Shown: piece after piece, positions 9,843 through 18,108 of the stretch | Layout: each line of letters opens with the position of its first letter | Position numbering within the stretch: position 1 is the first letter of the stretch | DNA from: FEB-25 sp963822175 | Lineage (GTDB): Bacteria > Chloroflexota > Anaerolineae > Anaerolineales > UBA4823 | DNA: 64,000 bases | Direction of reading: 5' to 3' | Assembly (NCBI GenBank): GCA_963822175.1 | Contig: CAWGGJ010000008.1 | Coordinates: forward strand, 1,054,001-1,118,000 | Program-made: the position numbers and the translations under genes | The notes under the pieces: generated by a model | Databases searched by the model: none | What the model was told of the DNA's origin: nothing | What the model saw: the letters and a program-made list of their open reading frames with translations, nothing else

Positions 9843-11068
9843 AAATATTATTTTTACTGACCCAAGACCTAGAAAGCCCTGCGGGAGTAGGGCGTTATTT
9901 TCCATGGGCTCGGGGATTGGTTCAACTAGGCCATCAAGTGAGTATTGCTACTTTACACGCAAATTATTCGTCACTCAAGGTAAGAGATTTCTCCAGGGAT
10001 GGCGTATATGTCCACTATATCGCTCAAATGCATGTGTTAAAGCAGAACAATCAAAAGATATACTTTCCAGCACACAAGCTAATTCAGGTATCAACCAGAG
10101 CAACGATTGAGCTTATTAAAGCTGCCTGGAGCAGTAAGGCAGATATTATCCAGCTCGGTAAACCACATCCGATGAATGGGATTGCCGGACTGATTGCGAG
10201 ATACATGAAAAGCAAATTGGTCTTTCTTGATTGTGATGATTTTGAGATGGCAAATATACATTTCGGAGCAAATTGGCAGAAGATTGGGGTTCGATATTTC
10301 GAATCCCTGCTCCCCAAACGTGTAGATCTTGTAACGGTGCACACCACGTACTTACAAAATATGATATTAAAGTCGGGAGTGGATCTAAAACGAGTCATTT
10401 ATTTCCCTCATGGTGCGGATCGGCATCGTTTTTCCCAAATCGATAAAACTAAGGTGGAGGAAATCCGCGCGAATACGGGTTTAATTGGAAAGAAGGTAAT
10501 TGTTTATATAGGTAGTTTAAGTATGCCAAGCCATCCTATTGATATTCTATTGGATGCATTCCTCCAAGTGCGTACCGCGAATCCGCAAGCAATCCTGCTT
10601 ATCGTTGGCGGTGGAGAAGAGTATGAACGCCTGGTCGCTCGAGTACGTTGGCTTGGATTGGATCAATCCGTCATCTTCATCGGGCGGGTTCCAGGTGCTG
10701 AAGTTCCGAATTATTATTCTTTGGCAGATATTGCTGTAGAACCAGTGATAGATAATGCTGTGGGTAGGAGCAGCCTGCCGTTAAAAATGTTTGAATCCTG
10801 GGCAGCTGGTGTCCCTTTTATAACACAGGATGTTGGTGATAGGAGAATGGTTATGGGGGACCCTCCAGCAGGATTAATCGCTCAAGCTGGCGATCCAAAT
10901 TCTCTGGCTGAAGCAATCATCCGAATTTTAGCTGATCCTGAAATGGCAATTTCATTACGCAATCTTGGTTTTCAGCAGGCAGAAAAATATTCCTGGGAGA
11001 ACCTTTCCAAGAAAATTGAAGCAGTTTACCAGGATGTTCTTGCGATTTCTTATGGTAAGTCACGTTAA
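9839..11068 (+). CDS. Glycosyltransferase family 4
   Basis: 409 residues, GTG start overlapping the previous stop by 4 bp. The GT-B layout is clear: N-terminal acceptor domain with an AGVGRYFPWARGL loop, then VIYFPHGADRHRF at the hinge, KKVIVYIGSLSMPSHP opening the donor domain, and KMFESWAAGVPFIT near the C-terminus. It probably adds a sugar to the polyprenyl-linked glycan in the cytoplasm. The start of the following flippase lies inside its last codons. Confidence 0.88.
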   Translation: MKILFLLTQDLESPAGVGRYFPWARGLVQLGHQVSIATLHANYSSLKVRDFSRDGVYVHYIAQMHVLKQNNQKIYFPAHKLIQVSTRATIELIKAAWSSKADIIQLGKPHPMNGIAGLIARYMKSKLVFLDCDDFEMANIHFGANWQKIGVRYFESLLPKRVDLVTVHTTYLQNMILKSGVDLKRVIYFPHGADRHRFSQIDKTKVEEIRANTGLIGKKVIVYIGSLSMPSHPIDILLDAFLQVRTANPQAILLIVGGGEEYERLVARVRWLGLDQSVIFIGRVPGAEVPNYYSLADIAVEPVIDNAVGRSSLPLKMFESWAAGVPFITQDVGDRRMVMGDPPAGLIAQAGDPNSLAEAIIRILADPEMAISLRNLGFQQAEKYSWENLSKKIEAVYQDVLAISYGKSR

Positions 11069-12299
11069 TCCCAACCGATCAAATATTATCGCAAGCATCG
11101 CCACACTACTTTCTGGGTCGGTAATCGCCCAAGTCATGACGGCATTGGCATTGCTTTTTACTGCGCGTCAATTATCTGCTGATGTTTATGGGCAATACGC
11201 GGCTTGTATAGCAATAACGAGTTTAGCATCAATCATATTTAGCCTGGGTTTGGATATATGGCTTTTAAGAGAGGGGGGCAGGACAAACCACAAGCTAGCA
11301 GAGCTGACGGGTAGTGTTCTTGGTATAAAAGTTGTTTTTGGGGTTATCTGGATGATTTTGTTTGCCCTGATAACTCCATTATTAAATCAGGATACATATC
11401 CGATCAAATTGATGTTATGGAGTATTTTATTAATCTGGTTAGATACATTAATAGCAACCACTTTGACTGCCTTCAAAGCAGCGTTACATAACAAGGTCCC
11501 AGCAATCTTGGAAGCAATTGCTGATTCCATCTGGTTTGGATTAACAATGTTGTTGATATTCTGGGGAGTTGGACAACCCGAAAAATACATCATGATCCGT
11601 GTTGGCGTTTCCAGCATTGCATTGTTAGTGGCAATATTGCTCTTGATCCGAAATGTTGGAATAAAATTTGATCAAAAGATTGCAAAGCAAGCACTCAGAA
11701 GCGCATTCCCATTTGCATCATCTGATTTTCTTGCAATGATTACGATGCGGGCAGACGTGGTTATAATCTCGATAACAATTGGTAAAACTGCAACTGGGCT
11801 TTATTCACCCGCCGTTGGGTTGGTAAATATGGCTTTTCTTGCCCCGATGGCGATATATATGGTCATGTTACCTGTTTTAAGTAACCTTTATAAACATAAT
11901 CCACAACAAGCACAAAAAACTTCAATTAGAACGATATTCCTTTCATTAACTATTGGGGTTGGATTGACACTCATCTTTTTCTTTGGTGCGCCTTTACTTC
12001 CAATACTTCTTGGCCCATCCTATACGGATTCTGTATCTGCCTTGAAAATACTCAGTTTGGTATTATTATTCAAATGTGGATCATTTGCCTTTGTTACCAT
12101 CATGGTGGCTACAAATCAACAGGCCAAACGTATACAGATCCAGGTCATTGCAGCTACAATAAATATCATATTAAATTTCCTTATTGTTTTTAAATATGGG
12201 ATCAATGGGGTTGCGTTTGTTTATGTGATAACAGAAATAATACTTTTTGTTGGATACTCCTGGTATGTGTGGCGGACGAGATGGCTGAAAATATCTTGA
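11052..12299 (+). CDS. Polysaccharide biosynthesis flippase (Wzx/MATE-like)
   Basis: 415 residues from ATG 11052; an upstream in-frame TTG at 10965 would lie deep inside the previous gene and is unlikely. About 12-14 transmembrane helices are visible. The N-terminal segment SGSVIAQVMTALALLFTARQ is typical of the polysaccharide transporter branch of the MVF/MATE superfamily. It probably flips the lipid-linked oligosaccharide built by the neighbouring transferases to the outer face of the membrane. Confidence 0.88.
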   Translation: MVSHVNPNRSNIIASIATLLSGSVIAQVMTALALLFTARQLSADVYGQYAACIAITSLASIIFSLGLDIWLLREGGRTNHKLAELTGSVLGIKVVFGVIWMILFALITPLLNQDTYPIKLMLWSILLIWLDTLIATTLTAFKAALHNKVPAILEAIADSIWFGLTMLLIFWGVGQPEKYIMIRVGVSSIALLVAILLLIRNVGIKFDQKIAKQALRSAFPFASSDFLAMITMRADVVIISITIGKTATGLYSPAVGLVNMAFLAPMAIYMVMLPVLSNLYKHNPQQAQKTSIRTIFLSLTIGVGLTLIFFFGAPLLPILLGPSYTDSVSALKILSLVLLFKCGSFAFVTIMVATNQQAKRIQIQVIAATINIILNFLIVFKYGINGVAFVYVITEIILFVGYSWYVWRTRWLKIS

Positions 12300-13585
12300 T
12301 CATTAATATTCACTCCTCCCAAAATCTAGGAGATGCTGCGCTCTTGAAAGTCACTTTACAGCAATTTCAATCAAATTTCCAATATAGCAAAATTACCTTG
12401 TGTATCGATGACGCTGCTAGTTCTCCGGAGGATTTGCCTAAAGTAGATTCTCTAGTTGCCTGGACGCATCCAAAGAATTCAGATGGTACCTTACGATGGG
12501 ATTATAGAAAACTCTTCTGGTTGCTTCCCGCAACTTTGTTACCAGTATTGTGTCAACGTTTTTTTCATAAACCAATTTTTCTTCTAACTCCAAAGGGACT
12601 AAGGCCAACAATAGACGCTTATATACGCGCAAATATTGTCTTAAGTGAACCTGGTGGATTTTTATATAGCTCTGGTAGGGGGATCAGCTTATTACTTACT
12701 GTTTATTCCATCGCCTTGGCAATATTAGCTAAAAAACCAACTTTTATATTACCCCAATCGATAGGACCATTTAAACATGCCTGGGAAAGACAGATTATTC
12801 GCTGGATGATGAACCGTGTAAGGTTGGTTATGGTAAGAGAGCCTGTATCTCTTCGCACCATCCAATCAATCGGAGTTGACCGGAGACATGTACACCTCGT
12901 GCCAGATCTTGCTTTTGCTCTACCTCGCTCAAATAAACAAATGGGAATTCAGTGGCTATCAGATTTGGGCATTGATCTACAGAATGGACGGCCATTAATG
13001 GGGATGACAATCCTAAATTGGGGTGCGCAGAACACGAGTTTTTCCAGGCAGTTCGAGTATGAAGAAGCTTGCGTCGAAACAATAAAATGGTTTATTACTG
13101 AAAAAAATGGCCAAGTTATTTTATTTCCTCAAGTGGTCGGACCATATGCAAGCCAGGATGATAGAGTACCTGCACATAGGGTTGCGGAACGATTACCAGA
13201 ACTGGAAAATTCTATATATGAAATAGAACAACCTCTGCCATTGGCCCTAATCAAGGCGGTCTATAGCTGTATGGATGTCTTTATTGGTACCAGGATGCAT
13301 TCGAATATATTTGCAATATCTGAAGGCATTCCAGTTATTGCAATCGGGTATTTACATAAAACCCAGGGTTTTGCAGAAATGCTTGGGATTGAGCAATTGT
13401 TCATCAATATAGATCAGGTAAATGGGAATGCATTAATCGCATCTTTATCAAATCTATGGAATAATTATAAGTATTGGAAAGCTAAGATCGATGAGGTGGT
13501 ACCAGGATATTATGAAGAGGCATCCAAGGTGGGTGGACTGGTAAGGCAAGATTACGAAATATGGCTTCGAGAAAATAATGGATAA
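12281..13585 (+). CDS. Polysaccharide pyruvyl transferase family protein (CsaB/WcaK-like)
   Basis: About 434 residues. The N-terminus INIHSSQNLGDAALL carries the Gly-Asp-x-x-Leu loop of the family. It is followed by LSEPGGFLYSSG, FILPQSIGPFKHAW and the diagnostic C-terminal GTRMHSNIFAISEGIPV. Members transfer pyruvyl groups as ketals, or related groups, onto envelope polysaccharide; pyruvylated wall polymers can anchor S-layer proteins in other bacteria. ATG 12281 is chosen over GTG 12269 because it begins directly before the conserved strand. It overlaps the flippase by 19 bp. Confidence 0.85.
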   Translation: MAENILIINIHSSQNLGDAALLKVTLQQFQSNFQYSKITLCIDDAASSPEDLPKVDSLVAWTHPKNSDGTLRWDYRKLFWLLPATLLPVLCQRFFHKPIFLLTPKGLRPTIDAYIRANIVLSEPGGFLYSSGRGISLLLTVYSIALAILAKKPTFILPQSIGPFKHAWERQIIRWMMNRVRLVMVREPVSLRTIQSIGVDRRHVHLVPDLAFALPRSNKQMGIQWLSDLGIDLQNGRPLMGMTILNWGAQNTSFSRQFEYEEACVETIKWFITEKNGQVILFPQVVGPYASQDDRVPAHRVAERLPELENSIYEIEQPLPLALIKAVYSCMDVFIGTRMHSNIFAISEGIPVIAIGYLHKTQGFAEMLGIEQLFINIDQVNGNALIASLSNLWNNYKYWKAKIDEVVPGYYEEASKVGGLVRQDYEIWLRENNG

Positions 13586-13934
13586 TCGAATTCGGATCCT
13601 CCTGATAATATTCAGTTTTGATATAGAGGCAATTGGAGGAGGTATTAGCCGATTTGTTGTGGGTCTTGGAAAGGCATTGGATCCAAGCATATTTCGTATA
13701 TCTCTTTGTGGTTTGTGGAATCGTGGAACCCAAATTGAAGCTGATCGAATAAAAGAACTTAATACAGCAGGCATCCATGCCTTCACTTGTGCACCTTGGA
13801 ATCCTCGACGACCCTATGCTTCTTTTTATCGTGCTTACTGTAATCTAAGGTCGTTGTTAAAAACAGAATCGATCGATATTGTTCACAGTCATTCACTTTT
13901 CGGAGATATTGTTGCATTATTATTAAAATTTTGA
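13578..13934 (+). CDS. Glycosyltransferase family 4, N-terminal fragment (frameshifted)
   Basis: 118 residues corresponding to the acceptor half of a GT4 enzyme: FSFDIEAIGGGISRFVVGLG at the N-terminus and DIVHSHSLFGDIVALL near the end. The frame stops just after an AAAATTTT run at 13925-13932. Skipping one base there gives a smooth continuation into GKVPVILRTLHNE in the next frame, which is exactly what the family has at this point. One gene is therefore split by a +1 insertion, either a sequencing error or a recent mutation. ATG start overlaps the previous stop. Confidence 0.75.
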   Translation: MDNRIRILLIIFSFDIEAIGGGISRFVVGLGKALDPSIFRISLCGLWNRGTQIEADRIKELNTAGIHAFTCAPWNPRRPYASFYRAYCNLRSLLKTESIDIVHSHSLFGDIVALLLKF

Positions 13935-13953
13935 AGGAAAAGTACCGGTAATC

Positions 13954-14829
13954 TTGAGAACCTTGCACAATGAACTTCGTACGGAATGGAGCCGAAAGCC
14001 ACTCAGGCGGTTGTTTCTCACCAATTTACTTTATCCATTGGCATTTGATGCTGAAATTGGGGTCAGTCAATTTATTACACAGAACTTAGATCAGCGTAGG
14101 ATCGCCAAGCGATTAGGAAGACAAGCTATAACGATTTATAACGCTGTGGATATCAATCGTTTTAAATCCCATAATAAAGATCGCTTGATAATTCGGCGCG
14201 AAAATGGCATTCCTGATGATGCTTTCGTCCTTGGCTCGGTAGGACGTTTATCCAGGCAAAAAGGTTACGATATTTTACTTGATGCTGCTGTTGAGATAAT
14301 ACAGACCATAAAATCTGCCTATATTGTTATTATTGGCGAGGGTGAAGATGCGGAGATTCTTAAACAGAAAGCTTTCGATTTACAAATAGAAAATAGGGTA
14401 TTGTTTACCGGTCCACGTCCTGACGTGGAACAATTATTATCTACGATGGATTTATTCATTTGTTCTTCCAGATGGGAGGGTTTATCAACCGCTGTGCTGG
14501 AATCCATGGCTGCTGGGATACCCATTATTGCGACCGATATACCAGGAAACCGGGAATTGTTGCAACACGGCATATCTGCATGGTTTGTTCCTTCAGAAGA
14601 TCCTAATGCTTTAGCCAATGGTGTGATTGAGTGTTATCAAAACCAGCAACGGTCCAAGGAGTTTGCAGAAATCGCTTCTGGGAGAGTAAATTTATTTCGT
14701 ATTGATGAAATTGCTAAAATCCATCAACAGGTGTATCAATTTTTTTATAATTGTAAAAACACTGGAGGGTGGTTAAATCATAAGAATCTAGATAATCGCA
14801 TCCATGATCTTTTAGGTAATTTACCCTGA
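13954..14829 (+). CDS. Glycosyltransferase family 4, C-terminal fragment of the same gene
   Basis: The frame is colinear with the upstream fragment from 13933. It supplies the donor half: VLGSVGRLSRQKGYDILLDA, IVIIGEGEDAEIL, and SRWEGLSTAVLESMAAGIPI with the E-x7-E motif. The TTG at 13954 is a formal start only. Joined, the two parts make an ordinary GT4 of about 417 residues, probably one of the last transferases of the cluster. Confidence 0.82.
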   Translation: MRTLHNELRTEWSRKPLRRLFLTNLLYPLAFDAEIGVSQFITQNLDQRRIAKRLGRQAITIYNAVDINRFKSHNKDRLIIRRENGIPDDAFVLGSVGRLSRQKGYDILLDAAVEIIQTIKSAYIVIIGEGEDAEILKQKAFDLQIENRVLFTGPRPDVEQLLSTMDLFICSSRWEGLSTAVLESMAAGIPIIATDIPGNRELLQHGISAWFVPSEDPNALANGVIECYQNQQRSKEFAEIASGRVNLFRIDEIAKIHQQVYQFFYNCKNTGGWLNHKNLDNRIHDLLGNLP

Positions 14830-14853
14830 TATCCAAGATGAAAGCAAAGTAAG

Positions 14854-15570
14854 ATGTTTGACATAATAAAAAAGATTTGGAGAATGAATTCAAGTCGGAA
14901 ATACTTATCAATCTTTGCGGAAAGGGCGGCAGCAGCTTTACCCGTTGATGGACATGTGCTTGATGCGGGAGCAGGTGATTGTCCCTATAAAGATTATTTC
15001 TCTCACGGTTTTTATAATGCTACCGATTTATGCCAGGTCGAAAAGGTTTATGGCAAGCTCAGTTTTATCAGTGATATAAAAAAAATTCCGGTAAGATCAG
15101 ATTATTACGATTTAGTCTTTTGCTCACAAACATTGGAACACATGACCAATCCACAACGCGTGATCGATGAGATCAGTCGAGTTATCAAACCTGGTGGTCA
15201 ATTGTGGCTCACGACCCCGTTATACTATGCAGAACATGAGATACCATTTGATTATTTTCGATATACCAAGTATGGATTGATGCATATTTTCCAAAGTGCT
15301 GGATTGAAGATCGAATTTATAGAATGGCTCGAAGGATATTATGGAACATTATCGTATCAACTCAAAGAAGCAACAAAAGCTCTTCCTTTAGTTCCTCGAA
15401 TGTATGGAAGAGGCATAATTGGTTGGTTATTAGTTGCACCGCTCGGGTTATTAAAAGGGCAATTCGCATTATTAAGCGTTTTCTTTACCTGGTTGGATAT
15501 CCGGTATAAATTTATTTCTGGTGGGCATTGTAAGAATTATGCAGTTATAGCTACAAAGCCCGCAAGATAG
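14854..15570 (+). CDS. Class I SAM-dependent methyltransferase (Methyltransf_11 type)
   Basis: 238 residues. Motif I is VLDAGAGDCPYK at about 35-46, and the post-motif DLVFCSQTLEHMTNP plus VIKPGGQLWLTTPLYY are typical of small-molecule and sugar methyltransferases. A C-terminal hydrophobic stretch may touch the membrane. As last gene of the cluster it may methylate the glycan or its lipid carrier. Substrate unknown. Confidence 0.82.
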   Translation: MFDIIKKIWRMNSSRKYLSIFAERAAAALPVDGHVLDAGAGDCPYKDYFSHGFYNATDLCQVEKVYGKLSFISDIKKIPVRSDYYDLVFCSQTLEHMTNPQRVIDEISRVIKPGGQLWLTTPLYYAEHEIPFDYFRYTKYGLMHIFQSAGLKIEFIEWLEGYYGTLSYQLKEATKALPLVPRMYGRGIIGWLLVAPLGLLKGQFALLSVFFTWLDIRYKFISGGHCKNYAVIATKPAR

Positions 15571-15747
15571 ACAAATACCTATAATTTGATTTCCATTCGT
15601 CAATAAATATTAACTGAGAAAGGGTGGAAATATAGATAATATATGTGGCTAGGATTTTTGATCCCGAAGAAATATCATAAATAGCTATATTGAATTAAAG
15701 CTAATCTCAAATGAGTTCTTTATGCGATGAGAGGGAGCATAAAAATA

Positions 15748-15790
15748 GATTAGTGGCTAGAGAAATAATCAATAATTCTAGCCACTAATC
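15748..15790. terminator. Bidirectional hairpin between convergent genes
   Basis: A perfect 14-bp inverted repeat (15748-15761 with 15777-15790) with a 15-nt loop separates the methyltransferase from the convergent lipoprotein gene. There is no strong T run. The rest of 15571-15810 is AT-rich without recognised content. Confidence 0.55.
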
Positions 15791-15810
15791 CAGTAAACTA
15801 TACAGTGGTT

Positions 15811-16332
15811 TTACGGATATGCAGTTGGTTCAGGATAAGATTGAGATGAACTCGTTGGAACAAGTGTTGGAATTATTACGCTTACACTTAGGACCCCAAC
15901 ATCAGTTACCTGGTCAGCCGGGAAGCTCCAAACCTTGGCATCTCCATTTGACTCTTGAATGACTTCATATAAATCAGGAACTTCTATGTCACCTATGACG
16001 ATCACATAATCACCTGGATCGAAATTTGCGATGCTAAAATAACCGTAATCATCCGTATAGGTTCCCGGACTACGCCCAATATCCAGGATGTATGCTCCAC
16101 CCTTTCCTTCTGCATCCCGGGCAACATTCGCTAGGCGAACGATTACATTCATATAAGGGCTGCCATCCTGATGAGTGACCTGTCCAATGATTGTTGCCTT
16201 CCCTGTTTCGGGAGGTGGGGGGGGAGTTACGGTCGGTAATACTTTTGGGTTAACGGTTGAAGGGGTAGCATTATTACATGCAGAGAGTAATATTATTAAT
16301 AACAAAAATAAGCTGATTAGTTTTCGACTCAT
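15811..16332 (-). CDS. Lipoprotein with a carboxypeptidase-regulatory-like (Ig-like) domain
   Basis: About 173 residues from ATG 16332; a longer frame to 16395 begins before the signal peptide. The N-terminus has basic residues, a hydrophobic stretch and the lipobox LLSAC. After a Pro-rich linker comes GKATIIGQVTHQDGSPYMNV and later TDDYGYFSIANFDPGDYVIV. This is the pattern of a CarboxypepD_reg/Cna-B-like beta-sandwich. It is probably a surface-anchored protein; no enzymatic motif is seen. An AGCTTGGAC-type purine site lies just upstream. Confidence 0.75.
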   Translation of the reverse strand: MSRKLISLFLLLIILLSACNNATPSTVNPKVLPTVTPPPPPETGKATIIGQVTHQDGSPYMNVIVRLANVARDAEGKGGAYILDIGRSPGTYTDDYGYFSIANFDPGDYVIVIGDIEVPDLYEVIQESNGDAKVWSFPADQVTDVGVLSVSVIIPTLVPTSSSQSYPEPTAYP

Positions 16333-16407
16333 TGTCCAAGCTCCAATTTGAAGTAAAAGTAGATGAATGGTAACCGATTTTTGTAAGAAAAGCAATTATA
16401 AAAAATC

Positions 16408-16419
16408 ACCCTTAAGGGT
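16408..16419. promoter_or_regulatory. 12-nt palindrome in a divergent promoter region
   Basis: ACCCTTAAGGGT is perfectly self-complementary and ends 2 nt before the -35 box of the secreted protein gene, in the region shared with the divergent lipoprotein gene. It could be an operator; no regulator is identified. Confidence 0.3.
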
Positions 16420-16421
16420 TA

Positions 16422-16449
16422 TTGTCCAATTGGGGGTGAGATGTATAAT
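16422..16449 (+). promoter_or_regulatory. Promoter of the secreted protein gene
   Basis: TTGTCC (16422-16427), a 16-nt spacer, then a consensus TATAAT (16444-16449). The predicted start near 16456 gives a leader of about 36 nt ending in a strong AAGGAG site. Confidence 0.65.
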
Positions 16450-16491
16450 TTATACAAATCTAGAGAAAACCATAAAAAAGGAGATATATCT

Positions 16492-17928
16492 ATGAATAAA
16501 AAGTTACTAACCATTCTTATTATTTTCACAATCATGATGTCCGTATTTGTTGGAAGTGCCAGTGCCCAGGCATACAGCGCACACTTCACCACCTCTATCA
16601 CCTATGTGAATGTAGGTGATGCAACAACAACCACCTTGGATCTGTTATTCTATGATGGTCCTGATCAGACAAGCCCAATCGTATTTGCCCTTCCTGCTCT
16701 TGCTCCTAATGCAGCTACGTCAGTCTATGTTGGGACGATAGCCCCAGTTCCGGCCGGATTTATGGGCGATGCCATCATGCAGTCAGATCAACCCATGCTG
16801 GTAACGTTGGTTCAGATTCCATCCGGTGTTGCCGATGTTAGAAATCGTGCCCTGTCCAATGGCTTCAGCGCTGGAGCAGCTCAATCTTTGATCGGAACGG
16901 TATTAAAGAATACGTTTGATTCAAATTCGATCATCGCCATCCAGAATGCGGATAGCGTTGCCAACGATGTCCTGGTTACATTCTATGATACCAGTGCAGC
17001 TCCCCAGTATACTGTAAACCAAACCATTGAATCAGGCGCTTCCTTCTATATTGATGTTGGCGCTCTTGCAGATTTCCCGACTCCATTTAATGGCTCAGCA
17101 GTTGCACTGGCAACCAAAGTTGGCGGTGGTGACGGTGCTATTGTAACCAGTGTTATGGAACTTAATATCGCTGCAGATGGTTTAAAGGCATTTGAAGGTG
17201 TATCATCCGGTGCTAACTTACTATATATGCCCTCTGCATTGTGTAATGTATTTGGCGGTCAAAATACATCCTACGCGGTTCAGAATGCGAGCCTGACTGA
17301 AAGCACAAATGTCAGCGTCCAATTCCGTGACCAAAATGGGAACGTTTATGATGCCACTAACAACATTGGCCCCGGCGCTAAGGCTAGTTTTGTAGCCTGT
17401 GACTCAATGCCAAGTGGTACTTATGGTTCTGCTGTGGTTACAAGCGATACCACGAATATCATCGCCATTGGAAAAGGTTATGGTGCTGGCCTAAGCACGG
17501 CTTTCAATGGCGTAGGCAGTGGATCTCAGACAAGTGTTATGCCATATGTTCGTTGGGCTAGTGATGCTAACTGGTTTGGATATAGTGTTACAAAAGGTCA
17601 ACGAACCAATATCGCCATCCAGAATGTTGGTGATGACCTCGCAGCAGGTGACGTAATCACAATTGATTATACTAAACCAGATGGCACCATCGCCGGTACT
17701 CATACCTATACTGTAGGTGTAGGAGGTTTGCCAAGTGGTGGAAAAGTTAATTCAAGTGCATTCGATGCTGGATTAGCTGAATTCGGTTATTGGCCGGATG
17801 GCTCTTTCGGTGGTGCTGCAGTTGTAACCGGTCCTGTTGGTTCAGAACTGGTCACTATAGCTCGTGTTTCTTCACTGCTTTCATACCCACCAGCGAATTT
17901 TGTGGCTGAAGATTACAACGGTCAATAG
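16492..17928 (+). CDS. Secreted repetitive beta-rich surface protein of unknown function
   Basis: 478 residues from ATG 16492, preceded by AAGGAG with 8-nt spacing. The Sec signal peptide spans about 1-26 and ends in GSASAQA. The mature part is Ala/Gly/Thr/Asn/Val-rich with few charges. It repeats a pattern around NQ-x-A/N followed by I/V-x-FYD and SVMEL-type strands, for example SIIAIQNADSV and TNIAIQNVGDD, suggesting three or four related beta-sandwich units. There is no catalytic motif and no C-terminal anchor. A strong promoter, strong ribosome site and clean terminator suggest high expression, as for an S-layer or matrix protein. That role is inference. Confidence 0.7.
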   Translation: MNKKLLTILIIFTIMMSVFVGSASAQAYSAHFTTSITYVNVGDATTTTLDLLFYDGPDQTSPIVFALPALAPNAATSVYVGTIAPVPAGFMGDAIMQSDQPMLVTLVQIPSGVADVRNRALSNGFSAGAAQSLIGTVLKNTFDSNSIIAIQNADSVANDVLVTFYDTSAAPQYTVNQTIESGASFYIDVGALADFPTPFNGSAVALATKVGGGDGAIVTSVMELNIAADGLKAFEGVSSGANLLYMPSALCNVFGGQNTSYAVQNASLTESTNVSVQFRDQNGNVYDATNNIGPGAKASFVACDSMPSGTYGSAVVTSDTTNIIAIGKGYGAGLSTAFNGVGSGSQTSVMPYVRWASDANWFGYSVTKGQRTNIAIQNVGDDLAAGDVITIDYTKPDGTIAGTHTYTVGVGGLPSGGKVNSSAFDAGLAEFGYWPDGSFGGAAVVTGPVGSELVTIARVSSLLSYPPANFVAEDYNGQ

Positions 17929-17962
17929 ACCATTAATTGATCAATCAATAAAAAGCGTAACG

Positions 17963-17998
17963 ATAAGGGAGACCAACGATGTCTCCCTTATTTTTTTT
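17963..17998 (+). terminator. Rho-independent terminator of the secreted protein gene
   Basis: Perfect 11-bp stem (17963-17973 with 17981-17991), a 7-nt loop and eight T residues at 17991-17998. Confidence 0.92.
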
Positions 17999-18108
17999 GG
18001 ACTTTCTTATAAAATTTGTTTGTTGGTGGGGGGTCGTTATAAAATTGTGAATTCACATCATCAAGATTTGACGCTCACTTGATTATTTATTGCACAACAA
18101 CCAACATA

